This document shows, one piece after another, positions 45,328-54,164 of a DNA stretch of 56,469 nt. Position numbers and translations under genes: made by a program. The stretch lies in the NCBI GenBank assembly GCA_037139195.1, contig JBAXGW010000025.1, positions 1 to 56,469 on the forward strand, given 5' to 3'. The notes under the pieces were generated by a model. It was not told the DNA's origin, made no database searches, and saw only the letters and a program-made list of their open reading frames with translations. This DNA comes from JBAXGW01 sp037139195. Its GTDB lineage: Bacteria > Bacteroidota > Bacteroidia > Bacteroidales > JAHJDW01. Within the stretch, counting starts at the first letter, position 1; the number at the start of each line of letters is the position of its first letter.

Positions 45328-45890
45328 AAATAGGATTATTTTTTGGGTCTTTTAATCCAATACATAGCGGTCATTTAATTATTGCCAATTATATGGTGAG
45401 TCATTCTGATTTGGATGAAATCTGGTTTGTTGTAAGCCCACATAATCCGCTGAAACAAAAGAAAACCTTGCTTGCTGATAACCACAGATTAGAAATGGTT
45501 CGTATTTCAATTGAAAATAGTCAAAAGCTTAAAGTTTCTGATATTGAATTCAAAATGCCTCAACCATCTTATACAATTGACACGCTGGTATATTTACAAG
45601 AAAAATTTCCACAATATAAATTTTGCTTGATTATTGGAGCCGACAATTTGCAAACATTCAATAAATGGAAAAACTATAAAGAAGTTTTAAAAATGACTGA
45701 ACTATATGTTTATCCTCGTCCCAATTGCAATGATGTAAATGTTGACTTTATTTTTCACCGAATAGAGGCTCCAATGGTAGAAATATCTTCCACTCTGATT
45801 CGTAATATGATTAAAGCAAAAAAGGATATTCGATTTTTTGTGCCAGAATCAGTATATAATTATATTGACTTAATGAATTTTTACAAATAA
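45324..45890 (+). CDS. nadD: Nicotinate-nucleotide adenylyltransferase
   Basis: NadD converts nicotinate mononucleotide to deamido-NAD in NAD synthesis. The protein has 188 residues, normal length. The nucleotidyltransferase motif G-S-F-N-P-I-H-S-G-H-L is at 8-18, with W-F-V-V-S-P-H-N-P-L-K, the core I-I-G-A-D-N-L-Q-T-F-N-K-W and the C-terminal I-S-S-T-L-I-R-N-M-I. It overlaps the ROK gene by 4 bp. Coupling to a sugar kinase is common in Bacteroidota by proximity and need not mean a shared pathway. Confidence 0.96.
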   Translation: MKIGLFFGSFNPIHSGHLIIANYMVSHSDLDEIWFVVSPHNPLKQKKTLLADNHRLEMVRISIENSQKLKVSDIEFKMPQPSYTIDTLVYLQEKFPQYKFCLIIGADNLQTFNKWKNYKEVLKMTELYVYPRPNCNDVNVDFIFHRIEAPMVEISSTLIRNMIKAKKDIRFFVPESVYNYIDLMNFYK

Positions 45891-45929
45891 ATTTTCATTA
45901 TTTACCTACTATTAGGATTTAAGCACTAT

Positions 45930-46406
45930 TTATATCGAATCGAAATGCAATGGCATTAATGTTTTAACATCCTTAGTAATATATATTTCGCTCTTTTCAG
46001 AACACATAATTACTTTTATTGGTTCTTTTTGGGCTAATTCATAATCAATCATTACTTGTCTGCACGCTCCGCAAGGGAAAACTGGTTGTTTTAAAGTGAA
46101 ACTATTCGATTTTGCATAAATAGCAATTGACCTTATTTTTAAATTTTTAAAATTAGCATTTGCACTATACAAAGCAACTCTTTCGGCACACATTCCCGAT
46201 GGGAACGCAGAATTTTCTTGATTATTTCCTTTAACAATGGTGCCATTTTCAAGCATTATTGCTGCTCCAACAAAAAAGTTTGAGTAAGGGGCAAAAGCAT
46301 TTTCAGATGCATTTACGGCATTCCCAACCAATAATTTGTCGTCATTGTTAAGTTCTTCAATATTGTTGTACACTTCAACTTCTGATACGATGGGTTTGAT
46401 ATACAT
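45930..46406 (-). CDS. cdd: Cytidine deaminase
   Basis: Cdd converts cytidine and deoxycytidine to uridine forms in pyrimidine salvage. The protein has 158 residues. The zinc site is C-A-E-R-V-A (C73, catalytic E75) and P-C-G-A-C-R-Q (C112, C115). The N-terminal A-P-Y-S-N-F-x-V-G-A-A motif is present. Its start codon overlaps the stop of the upstream O-antigen-ligase-like gene by one base (TAATG), so the two are coupled. It converges on nadD with a 39-bp gap. Confidence 0.95.
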   Translation of the reverse strand: MYIKPIVSEVEVYNNIEELNNDDKLLVGNAVNASENAFAPYSNFFVGAAIMLENGTIVKGNNQENSAFPSGMCAERVALYSANANFKNLKIRSIAIYAKSNSFTLKQPVFPCGACRQVMIDYELAQKEPIKVIMCSEKSEIYITKDVKTLMPLHFDSI

Positions 46407-48001
46407 TAGTTAATATTTTTTGTTGATGAGTTATCTTCTGTACTAGTAAATAAAAAATAAAAAAACGAATTAAAAAATGCATAAAAGGTAACTCCTGCCT
46501 GAGTTTCCAAAGTATCTTCGCTAAGCATAGATAATATTGCAATTAAAAAGAAAATAAAATAATAAAAGTGTATTTGCTTAAAGTTAAAAAAGGGATAAAA
46601 CAGCACTAATAAAAACCATAGTAAACCAAACAAGCCAAACAAAACAGCAATTCTTAAATATTGATTATGCGATTTTAGCTGGTATTTTTCTTTAAGAGGT
46701 GAATTCATTTTAATATATTCTTTTGCAAATTCTTGATTGATATCGCCTGTTCCAACGCCAAAAAGCAAATTGCGTTTTATAATATTAAATGAAGTTCTCC
46801 AAAATTCGGCTCTTTGCATTACCGAATGACCATTTGGATTATTTGTTTCACGATAGTTTTCGTATTCCCAAATAATTTTATGTATTCTCGACTTTATACT
46901 AAAAGGTTTTTGATATTTATAATTGCAAATTCCATTTTCAACCGATTTGATTTCATCGTTACTAAGATAATTTATAGCTTCTTCATCTTTATTTAGCCCT
47001 TTTGATGCAAGAAATCTCATCAATGTATATTTCAACTCCTGACCTTTAAAATCTAAGCTGTCGAACGGATATTTGCTTCTGGCATTCCACGTAGTTTTCA
47101 ACTCATTCCATTCAATATTTCTCCATATATATGAAGAGTTTTCTATTTGTTTATTCTCTAAAATATGTGAGTATTTATTTCCTTTTATTGTTGCTGTTTT
47201 TAAAATATCTTTGGCACTGTTTTTTTCATTATAAAAACTTTGTATTTGATAAGTAAGAAAAGTCAATGGAATAAAAATAAATATAAGCAGAATAGAAAAA
47301 ATAGCAATTTTATTGGTTGAGTTTTTAATCTTTAAACTATAATAAAAAAGCAAAATAATCCCTATTGCAAACAAAATTCCAATACCAGTAATAGATTCAA
47401 TAATTATAAGAAAATAAAACAGCCAAAAAATCAGCAATCCTTGCAGAACAAGCTGTATTTTATTGTATTTATTTTTGAATATACGATAAAACAATATTAG
47501 TATCGACATACAAATTAGCAAGCTCAACCTTATGTGAGAAATGAAAATTGAAATATTTCTTATATCTCTAAAATCTCGATGTATGAAATCGAGTAGAACT
47601 AACAAGCTACAAAATGTTGATGAAAACACGGCAAATATTAATAAACTCAAGTAGTTGTTAAATTGTCTTTTTGAGGGAATAGGAGATGTTGAAAAAATTA
47701 AAGGAAAAACAATTAAAGGAATTTTAATTTTCAAATCCTGAACTGCATAAGGAAAGTTGCTAGTATAAAGAAGCCCAAGAAGATGTAATAGATAAAGTGA
47801 AGTAAAAATAAGAGCCGCTTTATTATGCAAAAATTGTTTAAATTTTTCTTTTATATTACCCTGACCTATCCAGCTAATAATAAGTGCCATTTGCGAAATA
47901 CTCATCAAAAACTTCGACAAAGGAAGTGCAACAATCATAAGTGCAATTCCTATAAAATAGAGCTTAAGAAAAAAATCTTTTCGGCTGGTAAAAAACGTCA
48001 T
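46406..48001 (-). CDS. O-antigen ligase/polymerase-like membrane protein
   Basis: The protein has 531 residues with about ten to twelve membrane segments and one large external loop (about residues 265-415). The loop ends in H-S-V-M-Q-R-A-E-F-W-R-T-S-F, then L-L-F-G-V-G-T-G-D, and H-N-Q-Y-L-R-I-A-V-L-F-G-L-F-G-L. This matches the Wzy_C/O-antigen ligase family (WaaL, Wzy), which attaches or polymerises lipid-linked glycans at the periplasmic face of the inner membrane. No glycosyltransferases are next to it, so the substrate is unknown. It overlaps cdd by one base. Confidence 0.85.
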   Translation of the reverse strand: MTFFTSRKDFFLKLYFIGIALMIVALPLSKFLMSISQMALIISWIGQGNIKEKFKQFLHNKAALIFTSLYLLHLLGLLYTSNFPYAVQDLKIKIPLIVFPLIFSTSPIPSKRQFNNYLSLLIFAVFSSTFCSLLVLLDFIHRDFRDIRNISIFISHIRLSLLICMSILILFYRIFKNKYNKIQLVLQGLLIFWLFYFLIIIESITGIGILFAIGIILLFYYSLKIKNSTNKIAIFSILLIFIFIPLTFLTYQIQSFYNEKNSAKDILKTATIKGNKYSHILENKQIENSSYIWRNIEWNELKTTWNARSKYPFDSLDFKGQELKYTLMRFLASKGLNKDEEAINYLSNDEIKSVENGICNYKYQKPFSIKSRIHKIIWEYENYRETNNPNGHSVMQRAEFWRTSFNIIKRNLLFGVGTGDINQEFAKEYIKMNSPLKEKYQLKSHNQYLRIAVLFGLFGLLWFLLVLFYPFFNFKQIHFYYFIFFLIAILSMLSEDTLETQAGVTFYAFFNSFFYFLFTSTEDNSSTKNIN

Positions 48002-48097
48002 TATTAAAACTGTTTGTAAAAATTCCTTTATAATCTATTTACTGGCTATATATTTCATAATCGAATAGTCCCTGTGAGTTCGGAATATTGCTAGGCC

Positions 48098-49753
48098 CTA
48101 TTTTGCCTTGAATGTGCCATCTAATATCGATTGATACAAGCTTTTATTATTGATAACTTCTATTGCTTTATCAACCTCTGGGTCTTCGAATAGATTAGTA
48201 ATAATTCGTCCCTTTTGGTAATAATAACGTGAAATAATTTCTTCTTTTAATATGGATTTAATTTGCTTCTTGAAAGTCATTAAATCTTCATTTTTGTTAT
48301 GAGCTAGCTTTTGTTTAAGTTGATCGAATTCTTTTTCAACTCTTTCAAAATATTTTTCTTCGCTAGCTGTTTTTTTGAAGTCTTCTATTATTTGTTCACT
48401 TCTAGTTTGATAGTCATAATCTTTATCGGATAAATAAGCTACAAACGAATTATACATATCATCGGTAATCTGAAACTTATCAGCCGAAGCAATTGATTTA
48501 TTTTCTTTAACAAATTTTGTAGCATAGTCGAAAATTAAATTTTTCATAATTAGACTAATCGCTATTTCACTCATTTTCTCAGGTTCTATGCTAATATCAG
48601 GAGCAATACCACCTCCATCATAAACTATTCTGCCATTTTTTGTTTTAAACGCAGTAATTAGCGAATCGGGTATTTTTCCAACGCTACCATCTTCATTTCT
48701 GTTAGCATAATCAATTGCTTGAATACATCTGCCGCTAGGAGTATAGTATTTAGCAATGGTAATTTTAACTTGCGTATTGTAAGTAAGTGGAAATACATTT
48801 TGAACCAAACCCTTGCCATAAGTGCGTTGTCCAATAATTACCGCTCGGTCTAAATCTTGCATTGAACCAGAAACAATTTCTGATGCGGAAGCACTACCTC
48901 TATCAACCAAAATAACCAATGGGATTTCTAAATCAACTGGATTTTCATGGGTTGCATGGGTGCTTGTCCCTTCTTTAAGTCTGCCCTTAGTATTTACAAT
49001 TTCTTGTCCTTTTTTAACAAAGATATTAGCAATATTAACTGATTCGCGTAACAAACCACCACCATTTCCTCTAAGGTCTAAAATAACCCCTGTTAGATTT
49101 GCTTGGGATTTAAGTTTTAATAGAGCGTCTTTAACTTCACTCCCTGCATTGTCGGTAAAACCAGTTAGTTTTATATAAGCAACATTTTGCTTCAATAGAC
49201 CATAATACGGAATATTGTCAATTTTAATTTCTTCTCGTACTAATTCTTTATTAATAACCAGACCATCTCTTTCGATTTTGAGTTTAATAGTTGTTCCTGG
49301 CTGACCTTTTAAGATTGCGCTTATATCAGCTGTTTTTTTCCCTTTAGTTGATAGTCCATCAACTTCCAAAATTTTATCGCCAGGAATTAAACCTGCTTTA
49401 CAAGCAGGAAAGCCTTCATAAGGTTCAGAAATAATAACATAATCGCCACGTTGCTGAATAAGTGAGCCTATTCCACCGTATTGTCCAGTTGTCATAAATC
49501 TAACATCTTCAATATCTGATTCGGATATAAAGTTGGTATATGGGTCTAAATTATCCAGCATCCCGTTAATAGCATTTTCAATGAGTTTGCCTGGATTAGG
49601 TTCGTCAACATATTTTTGATTAATTTCTTTGAAAAGCGAAGAAAAAACATCTAAATTTTTGGAAACTTCGAAATAACCGTCGTAAAATGAGTATGAAATA
49701 ACTGATGCAATAACAAGAGTTATTGCAATAATTATGTTTTTAGATTTTTTCAT
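48098..49753 (-). CDS. S41-family C-terminal processing peptidase
   Basis: The protein has 551 residues from ATG 49753. A longer frame open to 49852 runs inside yidD and lacks a signal before the membrane anchor, so it is rejected. An N-terminal anchor (I-I-I-A-I-T-L-V-I-A-S-V-I-S) is followed by a PDZ domain (G-G-I-G-S-L-I...G-L-I-P-G-D-K-I-L-E-V-D-G) and the S41 core: L-R-G-N-G-G-G-L, the serine in G-S-A-S-A-S-E-I-V-S-G and the lysine in T-Y-G-K-G-L-V-Q. A C-terminal helical extension of ~150 residues is seen. It degrades or trims periplasmic proteins. It is the last gene of the run from DUF4271. Confidence 0.94.
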   Translation of the reverse strand: MKKSKNIIIAITLVIASVISYSFYDGYFEVSKNLDVFSSLFKEINQKYVDEPNPGKLIENAINGMLDNLDPYTNFISESDIEDVRFMTTGQYGGIGSLIQQRGDYVIISEPYEGFPACKAGLIPGDKILEVDGLSTKGKKTADISAILKGQPGTTIKLKIERDGLVINKELVREEIKIDNIPYYGLLKQNVAYIKLTGFTDNAGSEVKDALLKLKSQANLTGVILDLRGNGGGLLRESVNIANIFVKKGQEIVNTKGRLKEGTSTHATHENPVDLEIPLVILVDRGSASASEIVSGSMQDLDRAVIIGQRTYGKGLVQNVFPLTYNTQVKITIAKYYTPSGRCIQAIDYANRNEDGSVGKIPDSLITAFKTKNGRIVYDGGGIAPDISIEPEKMSEIAISLIMKNLIFDYATKFVKENKSIASADKFQITDDMYNSFVAYLSDKDYDYQTRSEQIIEDFKKTASEEKYFERVEKEFDQLKQKLAHNKNEDLMTFKKQIKSILKEEIISRYYYQKGRIITNLFEDPEVDKAIEVINNKSLYQSILDGTFKAK

Positions 49754-50024
49754 TGTGATAATTTTTAGATTTTTTACTAAAGAATTTTTGATAAGAAAAT
49801 GTTTCTGGCACAGGATCATGTCCGCAACCACCCCATGGATTGCATGAAACAATTCGTTTTATAGCCAGTAGGCTTCCTTTAGTTGGTCCGTGTTTGGTAA
49901 TGGCTTGTATCCCGTATGTAGAACAAGATGGACTGTATCTACACGAAGGCATTAAATATGGCGAAATGCCATATTGATAAAACTTGATAAGAAGAATAAA
50001 AAAATTACTTATTAGTTTTTTCAT
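49740..50024 (-). CDS. yidD: Membrane protein insertion efficiency factor YidD
   Basis: YidD is a small membrane-associated protein that helps YidC-dependent insertion. The product has 94 residues from ATG 50024; an in-frame ATG 21 bp upstream is less likely. The family pattern is complete: F-Y-Q-Y-G-I-S-P-Y-L-M-P-S-C-R-Y-S-P-S-C-S-T-Y, then H-G, then R-I-V-S-C-N-P-W-G-G-C-G-H-D-P-V-P. It overlaps rnpA by 20 bp upstream and the S41 gene by 14 bp downstream. rnpA-yidD is a conserved bacterial pair. Confidence 0.95.
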   Translation of the reverse strand: MKKLISNFFILLIKFYQYGISPYLMPSCRYSPSCSTYGIQAITKHGPTKGSLLAIKRIVSCNPWGGCGHDPVPETFSYQKFFSKKSKNYHNEKI

Positions 50025-50394
50025 ATTCTTGTTTAAAACGTTCAAAGATAAGTTTTATTTTATCGTTCAGTATATTGAATGGTAATATATTTTTATCTAG
50101 ATATACCATCATAAACTCAATTTTTGTGTTTTTTTCTGCTAATAAATCAAAAAGCACTTTTTTATTTAACCTATAAGCTTCTTTACTCCTACGACGAATA
50201 AGGTTTCTAGCAACGGCCTTTTTGTGAAGTCTTTTAGGTACGCTTATTGCAACTTGAGCAATGCTGTCTTGTTCTATTGACGAATAATTCCAAATAACTT
50301 TAAATGGGAAAACCGTAAATTGCTTCCCTTTTGTAAAAAGAGCGTTTATTTTCGAATAACTAATTAATCGTTCGGTCTTTTTAAGTGTAAGCAT
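50005..50394 (-). CDS. rnpA: Ribonuclease P protein component
   Basis: RnpA is the protein subunit of RNase P, which trims the 5' end of pre-tRNAs. The protein has 129 residues with the start K-T-E-R-L-I-S-Y-S-K-I-N-A-L-F-T-K-G and the RNA-binding signature K-K-A-V-A-R-N-L-I-R-R-R-S-K-E-A-Y-R at 58-75. The gene lies in the run hemD-rnpA-yidD. A hairpin with a T-run sits in the 40 bp between hemD and rnpA, so part of the upstream transcription should end before it. Confidence 0.96.
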   Translation of the reverse strand: MLTLKKTERLISYSKINALFTKGKQFTVFPFKVIWNYSSIEQDSIAQVAISVPKRLHKKAVARNLIRRRSKEAYRLNKKVLFDLLAEKNTKIEFMMVYLDKNILPFNILNDKIKLIFERFKQEYEKTNK

Positions 50395-50403
50395 TTTAAT
50401 AGT

Positions 50404-50429
50404 ATAAAAAACGGGAGAAAATCTCCCGT
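50404..50429 (-). terminator. Terminator-like hairpin between hemD and rnpA
   Basis: On the minus strand ACGGGAGA pairs with TCTCCCGT around a 3-nt loop and is followed by TTTTTT. It lies 5 bp after the hemD stop and 9 bp before the rnpA start. Confidence 0.82.
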
Positions 50430-50434
50430 CATAT

Positions 50435-51187
50435 TTATTTTTTATTTACGTTTTTCAAGTGCAGTTCGAGTGCCATGGTTATAGACGGAGCTTGGGGCAT
50501 GGGTGCTTGCAAATCAAGTCGCAATCCAGCATCAACAACAGCTTTAGCTGTTGTTGGACCAAAGGCGCCTATATGCATATCTTCTTGTATAAAATTATCG
50601 AAATTTTTGAATAACGAAGCAATCCCTGAAGGACTAAAAAAGATTACCATGTCATATTTCGACTTTAAATCGCCTAAATCGCTCATATCACTAGCAACTG
50701 TCCGATAAATCACTGCTTTTACAAAATTTATTTTTGCATCTTCTAATGATTTTGGAATTTCTTGTTTATGAATATCCGAACATGGAAGCAAATACTTTTC
50801 GCTTTTATGTTTTTTTATAACATCCATTAATTCGCTAAACTTTTGTTTCCCGAAAAATATTTTTCGTTTTCTGTAAACAATGTATTTTTGAAGGTAAAGT
50901 GCTATTGCTTCCGAAACACAAAAGTATTTCATGGTATCAGGAATCACCAATCTCATTTCGCCAGCCATTCTGAAATAATGATCAACAGAATTTCTACTTG
51001 TGAAAATAACTGCTGTAAAGTCCAGAATATTTACTTTGTCCTTTCTAAAATCTTTAGCTAAAACTCCTTCTACATGAATAAAAGGACGGAAATCAATTTT
51101 AACATTAAACTTTTTCGCTAAATCGAAGTATGGAGACTTTTCTGTCTCGGGCTTAGGTTGCGAAACCAATATGCTTTTAATTTTCAA
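50435..51187 (-). CDS. hemD: Uroporphyrinogen-III synthase
   Basis: HemD closes and isomerises hydroxymethylbilane to uroporphyrinogen III in haem and corrin synthesis. The protein has 250 residues in two alpha/beta halves. Family features are weak, as usual for HemD: I-L-V-S-Q-P-K-P-E near the start, V-I-F-T-S-R-N-S-V-D-H-Y at about 84-95 and V-I-F-F-S-P-S-G-I-A-S-L-F near 181-193, then H-I-G-A-F-G-P-T-T-A-K-A-V. The position between DUF4271 and rnpA is the usual Bacteroidota arrangement and supports the call. No other haem gene is in the window. Confidence 0.88.
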   Translation of the reverse strand: MKIKSILVSQPKPETEKSPYFDLAKKFNVKIDFRPFIHVEGVLAKDFRKDKVNILDFTAVIFTSRNSVDHYFRMAGEMRLVIPDTMKYFCVSEAIALYLQKYIVYRKRKIFFGKQKFSELMDVIKKHKSEKYLLPCSDIHKQEIPKSLEDAKINFVKAVIYRTVASDMSDLGDLKSKYDMVIFFSPSGIASLFKNFDNFIQEDMHIGAFGPTTAKAVVDAGLRLDLQAPMPQAPSITMALELHLKNVNKK

Positions 51188-51234
51188 AGCGATTAAATTT
51201 TAGGTTTAACACTAAACGAATTTTATTTTTTGTA

Positions 51235-52107
51235 CTAAAAGTCAATATTATCAAGGATTATACGTACTAATATCACAAAAGGTGTTATTTCGAGAGTGCA
51301 AAGATATAAAAACAAATAGAATTTAGAAAATTTTACACTGCTTGTGATTATACTTATGCCTCTAATAAATCGATATATAAAGAATAGAACGAATATTAAA
51401 AAGGCAATGTAAAACAGCCATAACTTGTTTTCAAAAGGACTGTAAATTATTAATAATAAGATAGGTAGAAATGTTAATCCTAACGCTTCATTGATTAAAA
51501 AAATGTTAGTTAAGTACACTGATAATTCTTTTTCGAGTTGAAATATTTTTCCAAAAACTGTGAAAATAAAAATTTTTAATAAATATAATGATGCTACAAG
51601 CAGACAAATTTTAAGTAAAACAACAAAATTTATTAAATTCAAACTTGAGTTCGTCGAAAAAGCTTGAAAAAAATAAATAATAAGTGACGTGTTTATTACA
51701 AAAAGAAGAAAAAATTCGATAAATCCTTTATAACTGATTATCCCCGATTCCCTATTTATCTGATTTATATATCTTAATGCATATAAACCATCCGTAATTT
51801 GTTTTAATCGCTTTGGATAACTTGTTTTTATTCTAACCAAAATAAAAATTAAAAATACAGTAACCAATATAACCCACGAAGGTTGCGATAAATGTGTTTT
51901 GTCGGTAAAGGTTGTTTTTACTTTTAGCTGATGTGATGTGAAAAGTGATTTTATATAAACTGGTCCTTTTTCTATAAAATCAAGAGAATCTTTTTTTATT
52001 AATGTTTTAATTGGAAATGTTTTACCATAAGAGCAAGTGTCTATACCTCCAATTAAATCATTGAAATGAAGGGTGTCGGATATTGAATTATTACTTACAA
52101 TTGACAT
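51235..52107 (-). CDS. DUF4271 membrane protein
   Basis: The protein has 290 residues with about seven membrane segments starting near residue 80 (V-I-L-V-T-V-F-L-I-F-I-L-V). The ~75-residue N-terminal part is polar. It matches DUF4271, a Bacteroidota family found upstream of hemD, with I-S-Y-K-G-F-I-E-F-F-L-L-F and P-F-E-N-K-L-W-L-F-Y. The role is unknown. A TAAATTTG box 31 bp upstream marks it as the first gene of the transcript that continues into hemD. Confidence 0.82.
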   Translation of the reverse strand: MSIVSNNSISDTLHFNDLIGGIDTCSYGKTFPIKTLIKKDSLDFIEKGPVYIKSLFTSHQLKVKTTFTDKTHLSQPSWVILVTVFLIFILVRIKTSYPKRLKQITDGLYALRYINQINRESGIISYKGFIEFFLLFVINTSLIIYFFQAFSTNSSLNLINFVVLLKICLLVASLYLLKIFIFTVFGKIFQLEKELSVYLTNIFLINEALGLTFLPILLLIIYSPFENKLWLFYIAFLIFVLFFIYRFIRGISIITSSVKFSKFYLFLYLCTLEITPFVILVRIILDNIDF

Positions 52108-52522
52108 ATTTTATTTGCAATGGCATTAAAACAGAATGCAAATTTACAAATTCAATATGGAAAAAGGCGAGGTGTTTAATTTTTTTTATCAGCATAATTT
52201 TTATTTGCAAATTAATATCTCTTAACTTTTCACGTATAATTGCATCAGTAGAAAAATTTACGTTTGCAGTCAATATAAATCTGAAAAGATATATTGTTTA
52301 CATGCTCAAATTCGTCAATATTAATCCAGTCTGATATTATTTTAATTTTTGTTAGATATAATTGATAATTTATTTTGATTATGTTTTATGCTAACTTATT
52401 TTAATATTATCAAAGAAATTTTGTGATATAATTTTCAGATAAAAACCTAGTTCAATCATTTTCATTCTGTTAGAGAATGATTCTCGACTTAAAAAGATAT
52501 AGTGGCAATTAAAAAAAATATA
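52108..52522. other. Intergenic region, DUF4271 promoter
   Basis: About 415 bp of AT-rich DNA between divergent genes. On the minus strand TAAATTTG (52139-52146) is a good -7 box for DUF4271. The short open frames here have no family resemblance or conserved composition, and I see no RNA gene. Confidence 0.5.
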
Positions 52523-52885
52523 ATGAAAACTACACCCGAACATAATGAACGTATGGCAAAAATTACATTTGCAACTGTATATCCATACTATATAAAAAAA
52601 ATTGAGCGTAAAGGCAGGACAAAGGAAGAGTTGCACCAAGTTATAAAATGGTTGACTGGTTTTGATGACAAAAAACTTCAAGAACTGATTGACGAGAAAG
52701 CAACATTTGAAACATTCTTTAAAAATGCTAAATTAAACATCAATGCTCATCTTATAACAGGAATTATTTGTGGTTATCGAATAGAAGAAATTGAAAATCC
52801 CTTAACTAGGCAAGTAAGATATTTAGATAAACTAATTGACGAACTAGCTAAAGGCAAAAAAATGGAAAAGATTTTAAGAGTTTGA
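52523..52885 (+). CDS. DUF2200-family protein
   Basis: The protein has 120 residues from ATG 52523; a GTG 21 bp upstream is less likely because the family starts near the H-N-E-R-M-A-K-I motif. The rest follows DUF2200: F-A-T-V-Y-P-Y-Y-I-K-K-I-E-R-K-G-R-T, then E-L-H-Q-V-I-K-W-L-T-G-F-D, a middle F-F-K-N-A-K-L-N, I-T-G-I-I-C-G-Y-R-I-E-E-I and a terminal V-R-Y-L-D-K-L-I-D-E-L-A-K-G-K. No function is known to me for the family. It heads a group of small accessory genes. Confidence 0.87.
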   Translation: MKTTPEHNERMAKITFATVYPYYIKKIERKGRTKEELHQVIKWLTGFDDKKLQELIDEKATFETFFKNAKLNINAHLITGIICGYRIEEIENPLTRQVRYLDKLIDELAKGKKMEKILRV

Positions 52886-52926
52886 TAACGAATAAATCAC
52901 ACTATCAAGCTAGAAACATATATTGT

Positions 52927-52934
52927 TAAATTTG
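52927..52934 (+). promoter_or_regulatory. Candidate -7 box of the VOC gene
   Basis: TAAATTTG lies 13 bp before the ATG at 52948. No -33 match is seen. Confidence 0.35.
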
Positions 52935-52947
52935 AAAAATAAAAACT

Positions 52948-53381
52948 ATGCAAACAGCAAATATTTATCTTAATTTCAATGGAAATTGCAAAGAAGCTTT
53001 TAACTTTTATAAGTCCATTCTGGGAGGAGAATACCCTTATGTTGGAACATTTGGCGATATGCCTCCACAAGAAGGAATGCCTCCATTATCAGAATTAGCT
53101 AAAAAAAGAATTATGCATATTTCCTTGCCAATAAGCAAAGAAACTATTCTACTGGGTTCTGATTGTCCTGAAGATTGGGGCCAAAAATTAATTTTAGGCA
53201 ACAACTTTTCAATATCATTAAATGTAGGTTCAACAGAAGAAGTTGATAGAATTTTAAAGCTTTATCTGAAAATGGAACTGTTGTAATGCCAGTAGGCAAA
53301 ATGTTTTGGGGAGCTTATTTTGGCATGCTAACCGATAAATTTGGAATAAACTGGATGATTAATTACGAATTGCCTAAATAA
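52948..53381 (+). pseudogene. PhnB-like VOC protein with a frameshift
   Basis: The first frame gives 112 residues and stops at 53286. It starts like PhnB-type VOC proteins (Y-L-N-F-N-G-N-C-K-E-A-F-N-F-Y), with F-G-D-M-P and I-M-H-I-S-L-P. At 53251-53256 (GAATTTTAAAG) the frame is lost: in the next frame the sequence goes on as F-K-A-L-S-E-N-G-T-V-V-M-P-V-G-K, then M-F-W-G-A-Y-F-G-M-L-T-D-K-F-G-I-N-W to a stop at 53381. One missing T in the T-run restores about 144 residues, the normal length. The lost part holds a conserved metal-site strand, so the protein is probably dead unless this is a read error. Confidence 0.82.
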
Positions 53382-53440
53382 AATTAATAGGCAGTTTTTC
53401 ATCTCACTTTTATATTTAAACAGCTTTAAATCTAATAAAT

Positions 53441-53890
53441 ATGAATCAAAATAAAATATGCCCTAGTCTATGGTTTAACACCGAAGGAGGCAATATCTCG
53501 AAAGTTATTGAATATTATAAAAGTATTTTTGACAAATATTTTCAAGCAGGGCAAATTACTCCTCTTGGAGAAACGCCCAGTGGCAATGCAGAGATTTGTG
53601 AAGCACAAATTTTTGGACAAAAATATTTCCTTATGAGTACTGCAAAAACCCATCACTCATTAAATGATTCGACTTCATTTATGATTTATTGTGAAGACCA
53701 AAATGAAATTAATAAATACTGGGATTTCTTCACCCAAGAGGGCGAAGAATCGCAATGTGGTTGGTGTATAGACAAATATGGACTCAGATGGCAAGTATTG
53801 CCTAATAATTTAGGGGAATTGATGAGTAAGCCAAATTCTTTTGATATTATGATGAAACAAAGGAAAATAATAATTGAAGAATATTTATAA
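53441..53890 (+). CDS. VOC-family protein (3-demethylubiquinone methyltransferase-like)
   Basis: The protein has 149 residues. The start C-P-S-L-W-F-N-T-E-G-G-N and E-Y-Y-K-S-I-F lead to a conserved C-terminal strand C-G-W-C-I-D-K-Y-G-L-R-W-Q-V-L-P. This matches the 3-dmu-9_3-mt / PhnB-like group of VOC proteins. Despite the family name, most are not methyltransferases and their substrates are unknown. It is intact, unlike the VOC gene 60 bp upstream. The two are only distantly alike, so they are neighbours rather than a recent duplication. Confidence 0.85.
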   Translation: MNQNKICPSLWFNTEGGNISKVIEYYKSIFDKYFQAGQITPLGETPSGNAEICEAQIFGQKYFLMSTAKTHHSLNDSTSFMIYCEDQNEINKYWDFFTQEGEESQCGWCIDKYGLRWQVLPNNLGELMSKPNSFDIMMKQRKIIIEEYL

Positions 53891-54051
53891 TAAACGGATA
53901 ATACAGTATTAAATATGTGGTTTGTTTATTTGTTGTCATGGCATTTAAGTTTAAATTGTTTGTTTTCAATAAGTTGAGAAACAAACATCCTACACTGTGC
54001 CAAAGTGGATTGTTTTTGAAGGTATTTTATTGAATTACTGCATTTTAAATG

Positions 54052-54080
54052 AAAAAAGCCTCTTTGTGGGAGGCTTTTAG
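54052..54080 (+). terminator. Rho-independent terminator, likely bidirectional
   Basis: AAAAGCCTC and GAGGCTTTT pair around TTTGTGG. A-runs and T-runs on both sides let it work for the VOC gene (plus) and the transglutaminase-like gene (minus, stop at 54165). Confidence 0.8.
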
Positions 54081-54164
54081 TTCTACACTTTACTTTCTGC
54101 GTTAGTTTAGTTGTAGAAGAATAGAAACGTGAGAAATTGATTATTAGTGTTTCCCCTAATCTAT

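Noticed and set aside
52083..52334. 83-codon plus-strand frame next to DUF4271
   Set aside because: It overlaps the DUF4271 start and promoter, is AT-driven (F, I, N, K rich), and lacks any motif.
52948..53890. The two neighbouring VOC genes as a recent tandem duplication
   Set aside because: They belong to different VOC subgroups and share little beyond the fold's start; adjacency is better explained by accessory-gene clustering.
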